64,000 bases of DNA from Burkholderia pseudomultivorans (GTDB lineage: Bacteria; Pseudomonadota; Gammaproteobacteria; Burkholderiales; Burkholderiaceae). The stretch is from positions 1 to 64,000 of the forward strand of contig NZ_CABVPP010000028.1 in the NCBI RefSeq assembly GCF_902499075.1, written 5' to 3'. The position numbers and the translations under genes were made by a program. This document shows, piece after piece, positions 28,643 to 36,946 of this stretch; position 1 is the stretch's first letter, and each line of letters begins with the position of its first letter. The notes below the pieces were generated by a model. That model worked only from the letters and a program-made list of their open reading frames with translations, made no database searches and was not told where the DNA came from.

Positions 28643-28960
28643 TCATTCCACCTTGATCTGGATTTCCTCGCCGGCGAGGCGCACCGCGTACTGCTTCAGC
28701 GCGCGCCCGCCCGGCCCCTTCAGGCACTCGCCCGTCTTGATGTCGAACACGGCCTCGTGCAGCGGGCATTCGACCGTGCCCTCGTCGACGAAGCCCTGCG
28801 TCAGCAGCGCGTACGCATGCGGGCACACGTTCTCGAGCGCATACACGTCGTCGCCGACGCGATAGATCCCGATCTCGACGCCGTCGGTCCGCTTGAACTC
28901 GATCGGCGTGTCTTCCGACAGCGCGCCGGCGTGTCCGGCGCAAACCCATTGTTCAGACAT
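28643..28960 (-). CDS. Rieske-type 2Fe-2S ferredoxin
   Basis: The 105-residue ferredoxin carries Rieske ligands Cys46/His48 (ENVCPHAYAL) and Cys65/His68 (VECPLHEAVFD). It shuttles electrons from the FAD reductase to the oxygenase. The ATG at 28960 follows AAGGAAGGGTGTGAG; the frame is open about 100 bases upstream into the promoter, so the shorter start is preferred. It is the first gene of the 14-gene operon. Confidence 0.92.
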   Translation of the reverse strand: MSEQWVCAGHAGALSEDTPIEFKRTDGVEIGIYRVGDDVYALENVCPHAYALLTQGFVDEGTVECPLHEAVFDIKTGECLKGPGGRALKQYAVRLAGEEIQIKVE

Positions 28961-28993
28961 CTCACACCCTTCCTTCTGATCGATTCTCGATTT

Positions 28994-29009
28994 GTTCCAT
29001 ATCAGGAAC
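28994..29009. promoter_or_regulatory. IclR-type operator at the ferredoxin promoter
   Basis: GTTCC-ATATCA-GGAAC is a perfect inverted repeat with 5-bp arms. It lies 18 bases downstream of the -10 element of the operon promoter, a repressor position. The same GTTCC-N6-GGAAC pattern occurs at the divergent porin promoter. IclR proteins typically bind such TTCC/GGAA dyads, so one of the two local IclR proteins is the likely ligand. Confidence 0.65.
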
Positions 29010-29027
29010 GTCAGTTTATGGATGGTG

Positions 29028-29055
29028 ATTATAGGAGCGACTTTCCATGAGCAAA
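29028..29055 (-). promoter_or_regulatory. promoter of the Rieske operon
   Basis: On the minus strand a perfect TATAAT (29028-29033) is preceded, 16 bases upstream, by TTTGCT (29050-29055), a weak -35. The predicted start lies near 29021, about 60 bases before the ferredoxin ATG. A weak -35 with a perfect -10 fits a regulated promoter. Confidence 0.6.
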
Positions 29056-29251
29056 ACAAAAAGCTGCTCGTCCTAGGGAAAACACCGAGCGGTGCGCCAG
29101 GGATGGTTCGAACGCGGTTTATCGATCGGGCTTTTTTCTTGTATTACGCGGATTTATGCCCATTCTGAGGGCGTGCGGCACCGTCGGCTTGCATCGCTTT
29201 CGAATGCATCCGACCCGAAAAATTTATTTTTTTCCAACCAACCGCCGCCTC

Positions 29252-29294
29252 TATACTGCATTCCATCAGAGGCACATCGTTCCTTATATGGAAC
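29252..29294 (+). promoter_or_regulatory. porin promoter -10 element with IclR-type operator
   Basis: TATACT at 29252-29257 is the likely -10 of the porin gene; no good -35 is seen in the T-rich stretch before it. The perfect palindrome GTTCC-TTATAT-GGAAC follows at 29279-29294, 21 bases after the -10, in nearly the same relative place as in the divergent operon promoter. The 434-base gap (28961-29394) therefore appears to hold two matched, co-regulated promoters. Confidence 0.6.
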
Positions 29295-29394
29295 AAAAAA
29301 GCGCCCATCCGGCAGTGGAACCGCGTGACGGCTGGTCGTCCTTTCGCGTGCCGCCACGGCCCGTTTTCATTCGGTTGGAGAGTCAGGAGATCAC

Positions 29395-30474
29395 ATGGTC
29401 AAGCATGCGGTAGCAGCAGCAGTCATCGGGATGGGCGCCGCGTCGGGCGCGTGGGCGCAGAGCAGCGTGGTGCTGTACGGCAGCCTCGATGCGGGCGTCG
29501 CGTACATCAACAACGCCGGCGGCCACGCAAAATGGGCGATGATCCAGGGCAATACGCAGCCCGATCGCTGGGGCCTGAAAGGCAAGGAAGACCTGGGCGG
29601 CGGCCTGTCGGCGATCTTCCAGCTCGAAAACGGCTTCTATACGAACAACGGCCAGTTCGCGACCGCGAACACGATCTGGAACCGCGCGGCGTTCGTCGGC
29701 CTCAGCTCGGACCGTTACGGCACGCTGACGCTCGGCCGCCAGACGCCGCTGTCGTTCGACTATCTCGATCCGCTCAGCACCGCCTATCTCGCGATGAGCT
29801 GGTATGCGTTCCACCCCGGCAACATCGACGGGCTCGCCGCGACCGGCAACGTGCCGTACAACAATTCGGTCAAGTACCGCTCGCCGAGCTTCGCCGGTTT
29901 CTCGGCCGCGGCGACGATGGCGCTCGGCAACACGACGAACTTCTCGACCGGGAAATCGGTCGGCGTCGCGCTGAACTATGCGAACGGCCCGTTCAAGGCG
30001 TCGGCCGTCTACTCGAACGAGCACGACCGCTCGATCCTGATCAGCCAGACGGGGATCGCCTCGTTCCAGGGGCAGAACACCGCGAACGGCTATATCGCGA
30101 ACAAGGTCGAGAACATCGGCGCGGGCGCGTCGTACCAGTTCGGCGACTTCCTCGTGCACGGCCTCTACACGCGCACGAAGATGCAGTCGAACGGCTATTC
30201 CGACACGTTCCAGAGCTACGACGCGGGCGTGAACTATCGCAGCAGCGCGTTCAACACGATCGCCGGCGGCGCCGCGACGACGACGCTGTCGGGCCGCCGC
30301 TGGACGCAGTTCGAGCTGGGCGACATCTATGCGCTGTCCAAGCGCACGCAGCTCTATGCGAACGTGCTGTACGAGCATGCGTCGGGCGGCGCCCAAGCGG
30401 CGTTCTTCACGGCCGGCGTGTCGAGCACCGCGAACCAGGTCGTCGTGCTGGCCGGGATCCATCACTCGTTCTGA
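29395..30474 (+). CDS. outer-membrane porin linked to the Rieske operon
   Basis: The 359-residue product is a Gram-negative general porin of the Burkholderia OpcP type. A signal peptide (MVKHAVAAAVIGMGAASGAWA-Q) precedes the first strand SSVVLYGSLDAGVAYI; RWGLKGKEDLGGGLSAIFQL and the final Phe of GIHHSF are family hallmarks. A ribosome site (CAGGAG) precedes the ATG. It is transcribed away from the catabolic operon from a promoter with a matching IclR-type operator, so it probably admits the same substrate across the outer membrane. Confidence 0.93.
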   Translation: MVKHAVAAAVIGMGAASGAWAQSSVVLYGSLDAGVAYINNAGGHAKWAMIQGNTQPDRWGLKGKEDLGGGLSAIFQLENGFYTNNGQFATANTIWNRAAFVGLSSDRYGTLTLGRQTPLSFDYLDPLSTAYLAMSWYAFHPGNIDGLAATGNVPYNNSVKYRSPSFAGFSAAATMALGNTTNFSTGKSVGVALNYANGPFKASAVYSNEHDRSILISQTGIASFQGQNTANGYIANKVENIGAGASYQFGDFLVHGLYTRTKMQSNGYSDTFQSYDAGVNYRSSAFNTIAGGAATTTLSGRRWTQFELGDIYALSKRTQLYANVLYEHASGGAQAAFFTAGVSSTANQVVVLAGIHHSF

Positions 30475-30576
30475 CGGCGCGCGGGCACGCGCCGTGGCCG
30501 GCGGCGAGCCGGGTCCGGCCGGTCACGCGCGTGTGCCGCATCGATCGAGCGGCCCCGTGCCGGATGACGAAAACAA

Positions 30577-30611
30577 AAGGCCGGATCCTGTACAAGACAG
30601 GACCCGGCCTT
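30577..30611 (-). terminator. hairpin terminator between porin and IclR genes
   Basis: AAGGCCGG and TCCTGT arms pair with ACAGGA and CCGGCCTT around an ACAAG loop. Read on the minus strand the stem is followed by TTGTTTTC, so it best serves the IclR gene that ends at 30696, but it may also stop porin transcripts. Confidence 0.7.
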
Positions 30612-30695
30612 CGTCGACTCGGTTCACGCAAGCCGTTGTTCGTTCATCGCCCGATGCAGGCGCGCCGGAACCGCAACAGCACGGCAACAGCACCG

Positions 30696-31637
30696 TCAGA
30701 ACATCGCGACCTTGTGGCGCGCATGCGCGAAAGTCGGATCGCTCTCGAGCGGACGATAGTTCAGCCGCTGCGACAGGTCGACCGCCGCGCCGCACACGAG
30801 CTCGACGAGCCGCTCCTTCTCGCCCGCCTCGCCGATCTCCGAGCGCGGCACCGTCGCGGTAATCGCCGCGACGATCGAACCCGAATGGTCGCGCACCGGC
30901 GCGGTGACGGCCGAGATGCCGCTTTCGAACGCGGCCTCGCTGACCGCGTAGCCGAGCCGCGCATAGTGGCGCACGCGTTCGTACAGTTCGTCGACGGTGC
31001 CCGGCGTGCGCTCGGTGAACTGTTCGAGCCGTTTTTCCGGATAGAGCTGGCGCAGTGCGTCGCGCGTCAGGTCGCCCATCAGCACGTGGCCGTGGACGGT
31101 CGCATGCGCGGGCAGCCGCGTGCCGACATGCACCTTCACCGAGCCGAACATCGACGTATTGCTCTGCGCTTTCGCGACGAACACGACATCGCGCTGGTCG
31201 CGGATCAGCAGATGCGTCGAGAAACCGGTCGTATCACGCAGCCGTTCGAGCACGGGCGTGCCGAGATCGGTCAGTTCGAGCGAGTTCAGGTATTCGAAGC
31301 CGAGACGCAGCACGCCGACGCCGAGCCGGAAATAACGGTCGCCGTTCACGCGTTCGAGAAAGCCGAGCGCCTCGAGCGTCTGCAGCAGCCGGAACGTCGT
31401 GGTGCGCGGGATGCCGATCCGCTTCGACAGTTCGGGCGCGCCGAGCACCGGCTCGCGCGCGGAGAATTCCGCGAGAATCCGCAGCCCGCGCTCGAGCCCC
31501 GGCACCAGATAGGACGATGCGCCGCCGGACGACTCGTCGTCGCCCGCCGCATGCGACGGCGCGGCGCTCGCGGCGGCGCCGGCTGTGGCGCGCGATGCGC
31601 TGGCCGGTCGTGCCGGCGGTTTCGGTGCGCCGCTCAT
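30696..31637 (-). CDS. second IclR-family regulator, paralogue of the operon IclR
   Basis: This 313-residue protein has the same architecture as the IclR protein at 24.1-25.0 kb and is very similar along its length (shared VPGLERGLRILAEFS, PRTTTFRLLQTLEALGFLER, GTRLPAHATVHGHVLMGDL). It has an extra Ala/Ser/Pro-rich N-terminal tail of about 40 residues. The ATG at 31637 is chosen over a GTG 21 bases earlier; neither has a good ribosome site. It is convergent with the porin gene. Two paralogues at one locus suggest two effectors or a repressor/activator pair. Confidence 0.88.
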   Translation of the reverse strand: MSGAPKPPARPASASRATAGAAASAAPSHAAGDDESSGGASSYLVPGLERGLRILAEFSAREPVLGAPELSKRIGIPRTTTFRLLQTLEALGFLERVNGDRYFRLGVGVLRLGFEYLNSLELTDLGTPVLERLRDTTGFSTHLLIRDQRDVVFVAKAQSNTSMFGSVKVHVGTRLPAHATVHGHVLMGDLTRDALRQLYPEKRLEQFTERTPGTVDELYERVRHYARLGYAVSEAAFESGISAVTAPVRDHSGSIVAAITATVPRSEIGEAGEKERLVELVCGAAVDLSQRLNYRPLESDPTFAHARHKVAMF

Positions 31638-31953
31638 CGTAGTGTTGCCCCAGTGCACATGGACGAAATGGACTCGCTCAAGAGATATCCGCGATGAAGG
31701 ATTATGGAATGCCGCTCCGGCCGGATCAACACGATCCGGCTCGCAGGCCGGTCGCGCCGACCGCCGGTGTGCGGGGCGGCGCCGGCCACATAGACTGACG
31801 CGATTGAAAGGATATCAGCGATAGACGGGGCTGCCCACCGCGGGTCGCATCGAACGCGCACCGTCGGGCGCGGTGCGCCGGCAGTCGCTTCGTGCTGGAT
31901 ACCGGAAGCCCGGCGCGTCCCGCTTGCGCCGCAGCCCGGAGCGAGCGCCGCGA
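31638..31953. other. intergenic region with a hairpin and a short direct repeat
   Basis: No gene is seen in these 316 bases. CCGGATC-AACAC-GATCCGG (31721-31739) is a perfect 7-bp hairpin, and the near-repeats GATATCCGCGAT (31684-31695) and GATATCAGCGAT (31811-31822) flank it. They may control the adjacent IclR gene. Confidence 0.35.
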
Positions 31954-32160
31954 TCAGGCGATCACGGCGGCGCCGTACTCGGCGCGGGCGCGCTGGCCCG
32001 CCGCGTACGCTTCGGCTTCGCCACGGAAGCCTTCCCGGCTGAACGCAACGACCTTGACGCCAACCCCGGCCGCCCGCTTCACCGTCAGCGCCCATTGCCA
32101 TCCACCGTCTTGTTCGAAGACGTGCAGCGAGGGTTCGAAGGATGAGTCCAGTACGGTCAC
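31954..32160 (-). CDS. small hypothetical protein (68 residues)
   Basis: The product (MTVLDSSFEPSLHVFEQDGG and so on) has three short beta strands ending in WQWALTVKRAAGVGVKVVAF and a C-terminal helix with an Ala/Arg/Glu-rich face. Composition and third-position bias look coding. Similar small soluble proteins of unknown function are frequent in Burkholderia. It is not in an evident operon. Confidence 0.65.
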   Translation of the reverse strand: MTVLDSSFEPSLHVFEQDGGWQWALTVKRAAGVGVKVVAFSREGFRGEAEAYAAGQRARAEYGAAVIA

Positions 32161-32473
32161 GCGTTATGCTCCTGCCCGTCCGCATTGCATCGGCAACGCA
32201 CGGGGCATGTCGAAAAGGTTTGCGCCGGACGTCGGCGCGCTTCAGCCATTCGATAGTCTAGTCAAGAAATGTTGCGACGCACCATCAGAGGTTTCACTCA
32301 TCTATCGGAACCGGGCGGTCGATGAATCCGGTTGCAAGCCTTATGGCACGGGCCTCGGACGGGCATGCGACGGTATGACGGCGCGCTCGTGCGGCAACGT
32401 GCCGCATGCCCGGCCGGTTGCCCTCATTGGCCGTCCGTGGACCTCGAAACCGGGCAGTAGTCGGCGAGATACG
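32161..32473. other. intergenic region without a recognised feature
   Basis: This 313-base stretch separates two minus-strand genes. Its base composition is mildly AT-richer in the first half (GTCTAGTCAAGAAATGTTGCG). I see no strong hairpin, promoter pair or convincing frame. Confidence 0.35.
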
Positions 32474-33079
32474 CTACCGCCCCGTTCCCGCCGCTATCAC
32501 CCGCCGGAACGTCAGGTTGACGCGCTCGCCCTGCACGGCCGGCGCCTTCGGCACGCGATGCTGCCATTCGGCCTGCGTACGGCCGCGCATCACGAGCAGG
32601 CTGCCGTGCGTGAGGCGATACGCGTGCGTGACGCCGGTCGCGCGATGCCGGAGATCGAACACGCGCATCGCGCCGAGGCTCACCGAGGCGATCACCGGCG
32701 CGTCGCCGAGCTCGGGCTCGTTGTCCGCATGCCAGCCGAGGCTGTCCTGCCCGTTGCGGTAGCGGTTGAGCAGCACGCTGTTGAAACGCGCGCCGCAGGT
32801 CGCCTCGACCGCGCGCTTCAGGTCGAGCACGGCGGGCGTCCACGGCGCCGGCACGTTGCGGATCCCCGAGTACAGGTAGACGGCATCGGGCTCGCCCTGC
32901 CATGCGGTGAGCCGCGGCAGCGGGATGCGGCCGCGCGGCGTGCGGATCGCGTCCTGGCGCCACGCGACCTCGCCGATCAGCGCGGCCAGCAGACGGTCGG
33001 CGTCCGGCGGCGCGAGCCAGTCCGGATACCAGTCCACGTCGGGAACGGGTGTATCGGCGAAAAGATCGGGCGTCGACAT
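32474..33079 (-). CDS. AlkB-like alpha-ketoglutarate-dependent dioxygenase
   Basis: The 201-residue product is a 2-oxoglutarate/Fe(II) dioxygenase of the AlkB family, which removes alkyl groups from damaged DNA or RNA bases. Iron ligands are His117 and Asp119 (GWHADNE) and His174 (WQHRVPK); 2-oxoglutarate contacts come from RVNLTFR near the C-terminus. NRYRNGQDSLGWHAD is a family hallmark. The start at 33079 gives the normal length; the upstream extension lacks coding character. Confidence 0.9.
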   Translation of the reverse strand: MSTPDLFADTPVPDVDWYPDWLAPPDADRLLAALIGEVAWRQDAIRTPRGRIPLPRLTAWQGEPDAVYLYSGIRNVPAPWTPAVLDLKRAVEATCGARFNSVLLNRYRNGQDSLGWHADNEPELGDAPVIASVSLGAMRVFDLRHRATGVTHAYRLTHGSLLVMRGRTQAEWQHRVPKAPAVQGERVNLTFRRVIAAGTGR

Positions 33080-33324
33080 GGGGATGTGGACAGCGAACGG
33101 GCGGAAACGCCATGCCTGCATACTAGCCAACGGCGCGCGGCGCTGCCATGCGATCTCGTTCGCGCTGGCCGTTGGCCGCTCACCGTTTGCCGTTGCCGCC
33201 GGCGGCAAACCGCCATGCGTCACGCTATCATCGCGGCATGTCGCAACGCGCCGCCCGCCGGCGCGCCGCTTTCGTTCACCACGCCCGCCGGCGCGAGCCG
33301 GCCGGCCGCTTCCCGGATCCCATC

Positions 33325-33909
33325 ATGACGCTCTCCGATTCCGCGCTCGACCAGTTGTTCCTCACGGCACGCACGCACAACGCGTGGCAGGACAAGCTGG
33401 TCGACGACGCGCTGCTGCACCGGTTGATCGACCTGACGAAATTCGGCCCGACCTCCGCGAACTCGAGCCCTGCCCGCTTCGTGTTCGTCAAGTCGCCCGA
33501 CGCGAAGGCGCGCCTGAAACCCGCGCTGTCCGAAGGCAATCTCGCGAAGACGATGGCCGCGCCCGTCACCGTGATCGTCGGCATGGACCTCGCGTTCCAC
33601 GATCATCTGCCGCGGCTGTTCCCGCACGCCGACGCGCGCAGCTGGTTCGCCGGCAACGATGCGCTGATCGAGGCCACCGCGTTCCGCAATTCGTCGCTGC
33701 AGGGCGCTTACCTGATCCTCGCCGCACGCGCGCTCGGCCTCGACGCGGGCCCGATGTCGGGCTTCGACGCCGCGAAGGTCGACGCCGCGTTCTTCGCGGG
33801 CACCACGATCCGGACCAACTTCCTCGTGAATCTCGGCTACGGCGATCCGGCCGGCCTGTTCCCGCGCAGCCCGCGCTTCGATTTCGACGATATCGCGCGC
33901 ATCGAATGA
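33325..33909 (+). CDS. RutE-like nitroreductase family protein (malonic semialdehyde reductase type)
   Basis: The 194-residue product fits the FMN nitroreductase subfamily that includes RutE, which reduces malonic semialdehyde in pyrimidine degradation. The FMN-binding segment [16 protein letters not shown] and the later [20 protein letters not shown] and PMSGFD motifs are typical. No rut operon surrounds it, so its role may differ. The ATG at 33325 gives the standard length; an upstream frame reaches 33148. Confidence 0.88.
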   Translation: MTLSDSALDQLFLTARTHNAWQDKLVDDALLHRLIDLTKFGPTSANSSPARFVFVKSPDAKARLKPALSEGNLAKTMAAPVTVIVGMDLAFHDHLPRLFPHADARSWFAGNDALIEATAFRNSSLQGAYLILAARALGLDAGPMSGFDAAKVDAAFFAGTTIRTNFLVNLGYGDPAGLFPRSPRFDFDDIARIE

Positions 33910-33917
33910 CCGGGCGC

Positions 33918-35066
33918 CTACGCCCCGCGCGTGAGCCGGATCAGCGTGATCTCGGAGCGCACGCCGAAGCGGTTCGGCGGCCCCCAGTAGCCGGTTCCGC
34001 GGCTCGTATAGAGCCACATGCCGCCGACGCGGCTCAGCCCGCCGATCACGGGCTGCTGCAGACGCACGAACGGCGGCCACGGCAGGAACTGGCCGCCGTG
34101 CGTGTGCCCCGACAGTTGCACTGAAAAACCGGCGCGGCTCGCATGTTCCGCGCTGCGCGGCTGATGCGCGAGCAGGATCCGCGTGCCGACCTCGGCCGGC
34201 GCACCCGCCAGCGCGCGCGCCGGATCGCTGCGATGCGCCGGGTCGAAACCGCCCGCGGTGAAATCGGTCACGCCCGCGAGCACCGCACGCGCGCCGTCGT
34301 GCTCGATCAGCACGTGCTCGTTCAGCAGCACCGTCAGGCCGATGCGCCGGAATTCGTCGATCCACGCATGCGCACCCGCGTAATACTCGTGGTTGCCCGT
34401 CACGAGAAAGCTGCCGTGGCGCGATCGCATCGTGCCGAGCGGCGCCGTATGCGCACGCAGGCGCTCGACCGAGCCGTCGACCACGTCGCCCGTCACCACG
34501 ACGCAGTCGGCGTCGAGCGCGTTCACCGCGCGCACGATCCGCTCGACGTAAGGCCGCTTGATCGTCGGCCCGACGTGGATGTCGGACAGCTGCACGATCT
34601 TCAGGCCGTCGAGCGCGGCCGGCAGCCCCGCCACCGGAATCGACACGTACTTGACCGCCGCGGTGCGCCGCGCGCCGAAGAAGCCGATCGCCGTGACCAG
34701 CAGCGCACCGACCAGCACGCCGAGCGCCGTGTCGGACGCGGCGCCGTTCCATGCGCCCGCACCCGGCAGATGCCGCCACAGGAACGCGCCGAGCAATACG
34801 AACTCGCGCAGGAAGGTCAGCACCAGCAGCGACGAGAAGAAGCCCATCGCGAGCGCGCCGGCCCAGCCGAACAAAGTCGCGGCCCAGCCTTCGTCGAAGC
34901 GGCGCGAGAACATGCCGACCGGGATCAGCACGCAGAAGCTGGCCAGCACGAGCGCCGCAAGGGTCCGCGCGCCCGGTGAAGCGAATGCGTCGGGAATGAT
35001 CCGCAACCCGACGTACAGATGGAACAGCACACCGATTGCAATGAACCGGACAAAGAAACTTCGCAT
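33918..35066 (-). CDS. membrane-anchored metallophosphoesterase
   Basis: The 382-residue product has about four N-terminal membrane helices (first 130 residues) followed by a calcineurin-like phosphoesterase domain. Metal motifs are complete: QLSDIHVG, VVTGDVVDG, TGNHEYY, LLAHQP and SGHTHGGQ. It resembles YkuE/YaeI-like enzymes that may act on lipid-linked or cyclic phosphate substrates. GAGGGTGAG precedes the ATG. It is convergent with the nitroreductase gene, 8 bases apart. Confidence 0.9.
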   Translation of the reverse strand: MRSFFVRFIAIGVLFHLYVGLRIIPDAFASPGARTLAALVLASFCVLIPVGMFSRRFDEGWAATLFGWAGALAMGFFSSLLVLTFLREFVLLGAFLWRHLPGAGAWNGAASDTALGVLVGALLVTAIGFFGARRTAAVKYVSIPVAGLPAALDGLKIVQLSDIHVGPTIKRPYVERIVRAVNALDADCVVVTGDVVDGSVERLRAHTAPLGTMRSRHGSFLVTGNHEYYAGAHAWIDEFRRIGLTVLLNEHVLIEHDGARAVLAGVTDFTAGGFDPAHRSDPARALAGAPAEVGTRILLAHQPRSAEHASRAGFSVQLSGHTHGGQFLPWPPFVRLQQPVIGGLSRVGGMWLYTSRGTGYWGPPNRFGVRSEITLIRLTRGA

Positions 35067-35615
35067 GGAGCACTCACCCTCGTGGCGATACCGCTTTCGC
35101 GATGCGCGTCGGGCGGGATCGCCGCGCTTCGCGCCGTACGCAGGATGGTACACATATCCATGACGTCCGCTCGTCCGGCCCGGACGGTGCGACGCTGCGG
35201 TGTCGTCGCCGGCCCCGGCACGATCGATTCGCGCCCGTTCGCGCGGCAACCCGCCGTTTTCGCGTCGATTCCGTCCGGTTCGCATGCCAATGCATCGCCC
35301 GCCCTTTCGTCTGACGATGTTTTACGGTCCGTTGGCAAACCTGCACGCCCCCATGCCGGCCGGCGCGCAGACAGCCGGGCCAGCGCTGCCGCAATGCACC
35401 GCCGAACCGGCATCGACGCGGATATCGCGCCGCAGGCGGCCGCCTCGCGCCATACTGCGCGCGCCTTCCCGGCCCGCCATCCACGCACGCCGGACCGCTA
35501 GCCGCCGGCATCGCGCTGATTTATTATCGGCCCCATATCGCGCAACCGCCGTCGCGGCGACGGTTCGCGTTGCGCCGCGCCCGGCCTCCACTCCCATCGT
35601 CGAGCTCGTCACATC
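35067..35615. other. long divergent intergenic region upstream of the efflux operon
   Basis: These 549 bases separate the phosphoesterase gene from the ytcA-like gene. Several frames cross it, but all are Arg- and Pro-rich and look like shadows of GC-rich DNA. The stretch GATTTATTATCGG near 35518 is the most promoter-like part. No operator is evident, although mdt-type operons are often controlled by a neighbouring regulator, which is absent here. Confidence 0.35.
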
Positions 35616-35900
35616 ATGAGAAAAACAGCGCCGCTGCGCGTCGCCGCCATCCTGGTCCCTGCCATGCCGCTTGCCGGCTGTACCTCGCGCGGCGCCCCGT
35701 CGTTCGCGCTGTTCGGCGCGTACTTCCCGCTCTGGCTCGTCAGCGCGATCGTCGGCGTCATCGGCGCGATCGTCGCGCACCGCGTGTTCGTCGCGACTGG
35801 CTGGGCCGCCGTCGTGCCCTACCAGCTCGCCGTCTGCACCGCGATCGGGCTCGTGGTTGCCGTGATCGTGTGGCTCGCCGGCACGGGGCCGTTCGCATGA
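35616..35900 (+). CDS. YtcA-family small lipoprotein
   Basis: The 94-residue product begins with a lipoprotein signal (MRKTAPLRVAAILVPAMPLA-GC; the Cys is the lipidation site) and has two membrane helices. It matches the YtcA family, which in Escherichia coli is coded directly upstream of mdtNOP. The same order holds here, and its stop overlaps the start of the adaptor gene (ATGA). Function is unknown; it may support assembly of the efflux pump. Confidence 0.85.
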   Translation: MRKTAPLRVAAILVPAMPLAGCTSRGAPSFALFGAYFPLWLVSAIVGVIGAIVAHRVFVATGWAAVVPYQLAVCTAIGLVVAVIVWLAGTGPFA

Positions 35901-36946
35901 AGGCCGCCGGACTCTCCCGCCCGTCCGCGAAAGGCCGCGTGATCGCGCTGGCGATCGTCGCGCTCGGCATCGCGGCCCTCGCGTACGCGTATCACCGCAC
36001 CACCGCCTACCCGTCCACCGACGACGCGTCGATCGACGCGGACGTCGTGCACGTCGCGTCGCCCGTCGGCGGGCGCATCGTGCGGCTCGCGGTGCACGAG
36101 AACCAGCGTGTCGCGAAAGGCGACCTGCTGTATGAAATCGATCCGGTGCCGTACCGGCTGACGGTCGCGCAGGCGCAGGCCGACGTCGAGCTCGCGCGCG
36201 CGTCGCTCGACACGCGCCGCCGCTCGCTGATCGGCGAGCGCTCGAATGCGGCGGTCGCCGCCGAGCAGGTCAAGCGCGCGACGCAGAATCACGATCTCGC
36301 GACGCGCGACGTCGAGCGGCTCGCGCCGCTCGCCGCGCAGGGCTACGTGAGCGCGCAGCAGTTCGACCAGGCGAAGGTCCGGCAGCGCGACGCGGCCGTC
36401 TCGCTCGCGCAGGCGCAGGAGCAGCAGCGCGCGTCCGCGCAGACGATCGGCGACGAAGCCGACGCGATCGCGACGCTGCATGCGCGCGAAGCCGCACTGG
36501 CCCGCGCACAGCACGCGCTCGAAGACACCGTCGTGCGCGCGCCGCACGACGGGCTCGTGACGGGCCTGACCGTGCTGGCCGGCGAAACCCTCGCGCCGAA
36601 TCAGTCGATCTTCACGCTGATCGACGCCAGCGAATGGTTCGCCGTCGGCAACTTCCGCGAGACGTCGCTGAACCGCATCGCCGTCGGCGACTGCGCGACC
36701 GTCTATTCGATGATCGACCGCGGCCGCCCGATGACGGGCAAGGTCGTCGGCATCGGCGCCGGCATCGCCGACAGCGATCGCATCAACCTGCCGCGCTCGC
36801 TGCCGATCGTGCAGCGTTCGGTGAACTGGGTGCATGTCGCGCAGCGCTTCCCGGTGCGCGTGAAGCTCGACGAACCCGACGCCGGACTCGTGCGGGTCGG
36901 CGCCAGCGCGATCGTCGAGGTCCGGCATGGCTCGGCCTGCCGCTGA
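35897..36946 (+). CDS. HlyD/EmrA-type membrane fusion protein (MdtN-like)
   Basis: The 349-residue product is the periplasmic adaptor of a tripartite efflux pump. One N-terminal membrane helix (VIALAIVALGIAALAYAY) is followed by the split lipoyl domain (VASPVGGRIVRLAVHENQRV and VRAPHDGLVTGLTVLAG) around an alpha-helical hairpin with long coiled coil (residues about 100-210). It overlaps ytcA and the FUSC gene, so all four genes form one operon. Confidence 0.9.
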   Translation: MKAAGLSRPSAKGRVIALAIVALGIAALAYAYHRTTAYPSTDDASIDADVVHVASPVGGRIVRLAVHENQRVAKGDLLYEIDPVPYRLTVAQAQADVELARASLDTRRRSLIGERSNAAVAAEQVKRATQNHDLATRDVERLAPLAAQGYVSAQQFDQAKVRQRDAAVSLAQAQEQQRASAQTIGDEADAIATLHAREAALARAQHALEDTVVRAPHDGLVTGLTVLAGETLAPNQSIFTLIDASEWFAVGNFRETSLNRIAVGDCATVYSMIDRGRPMTGKVVGIGAGIADSDRINLPRSLPIVQRSVNWVHVAQRFPVRVKLDEPDAGLVRVGASAIVEVRHGSACR

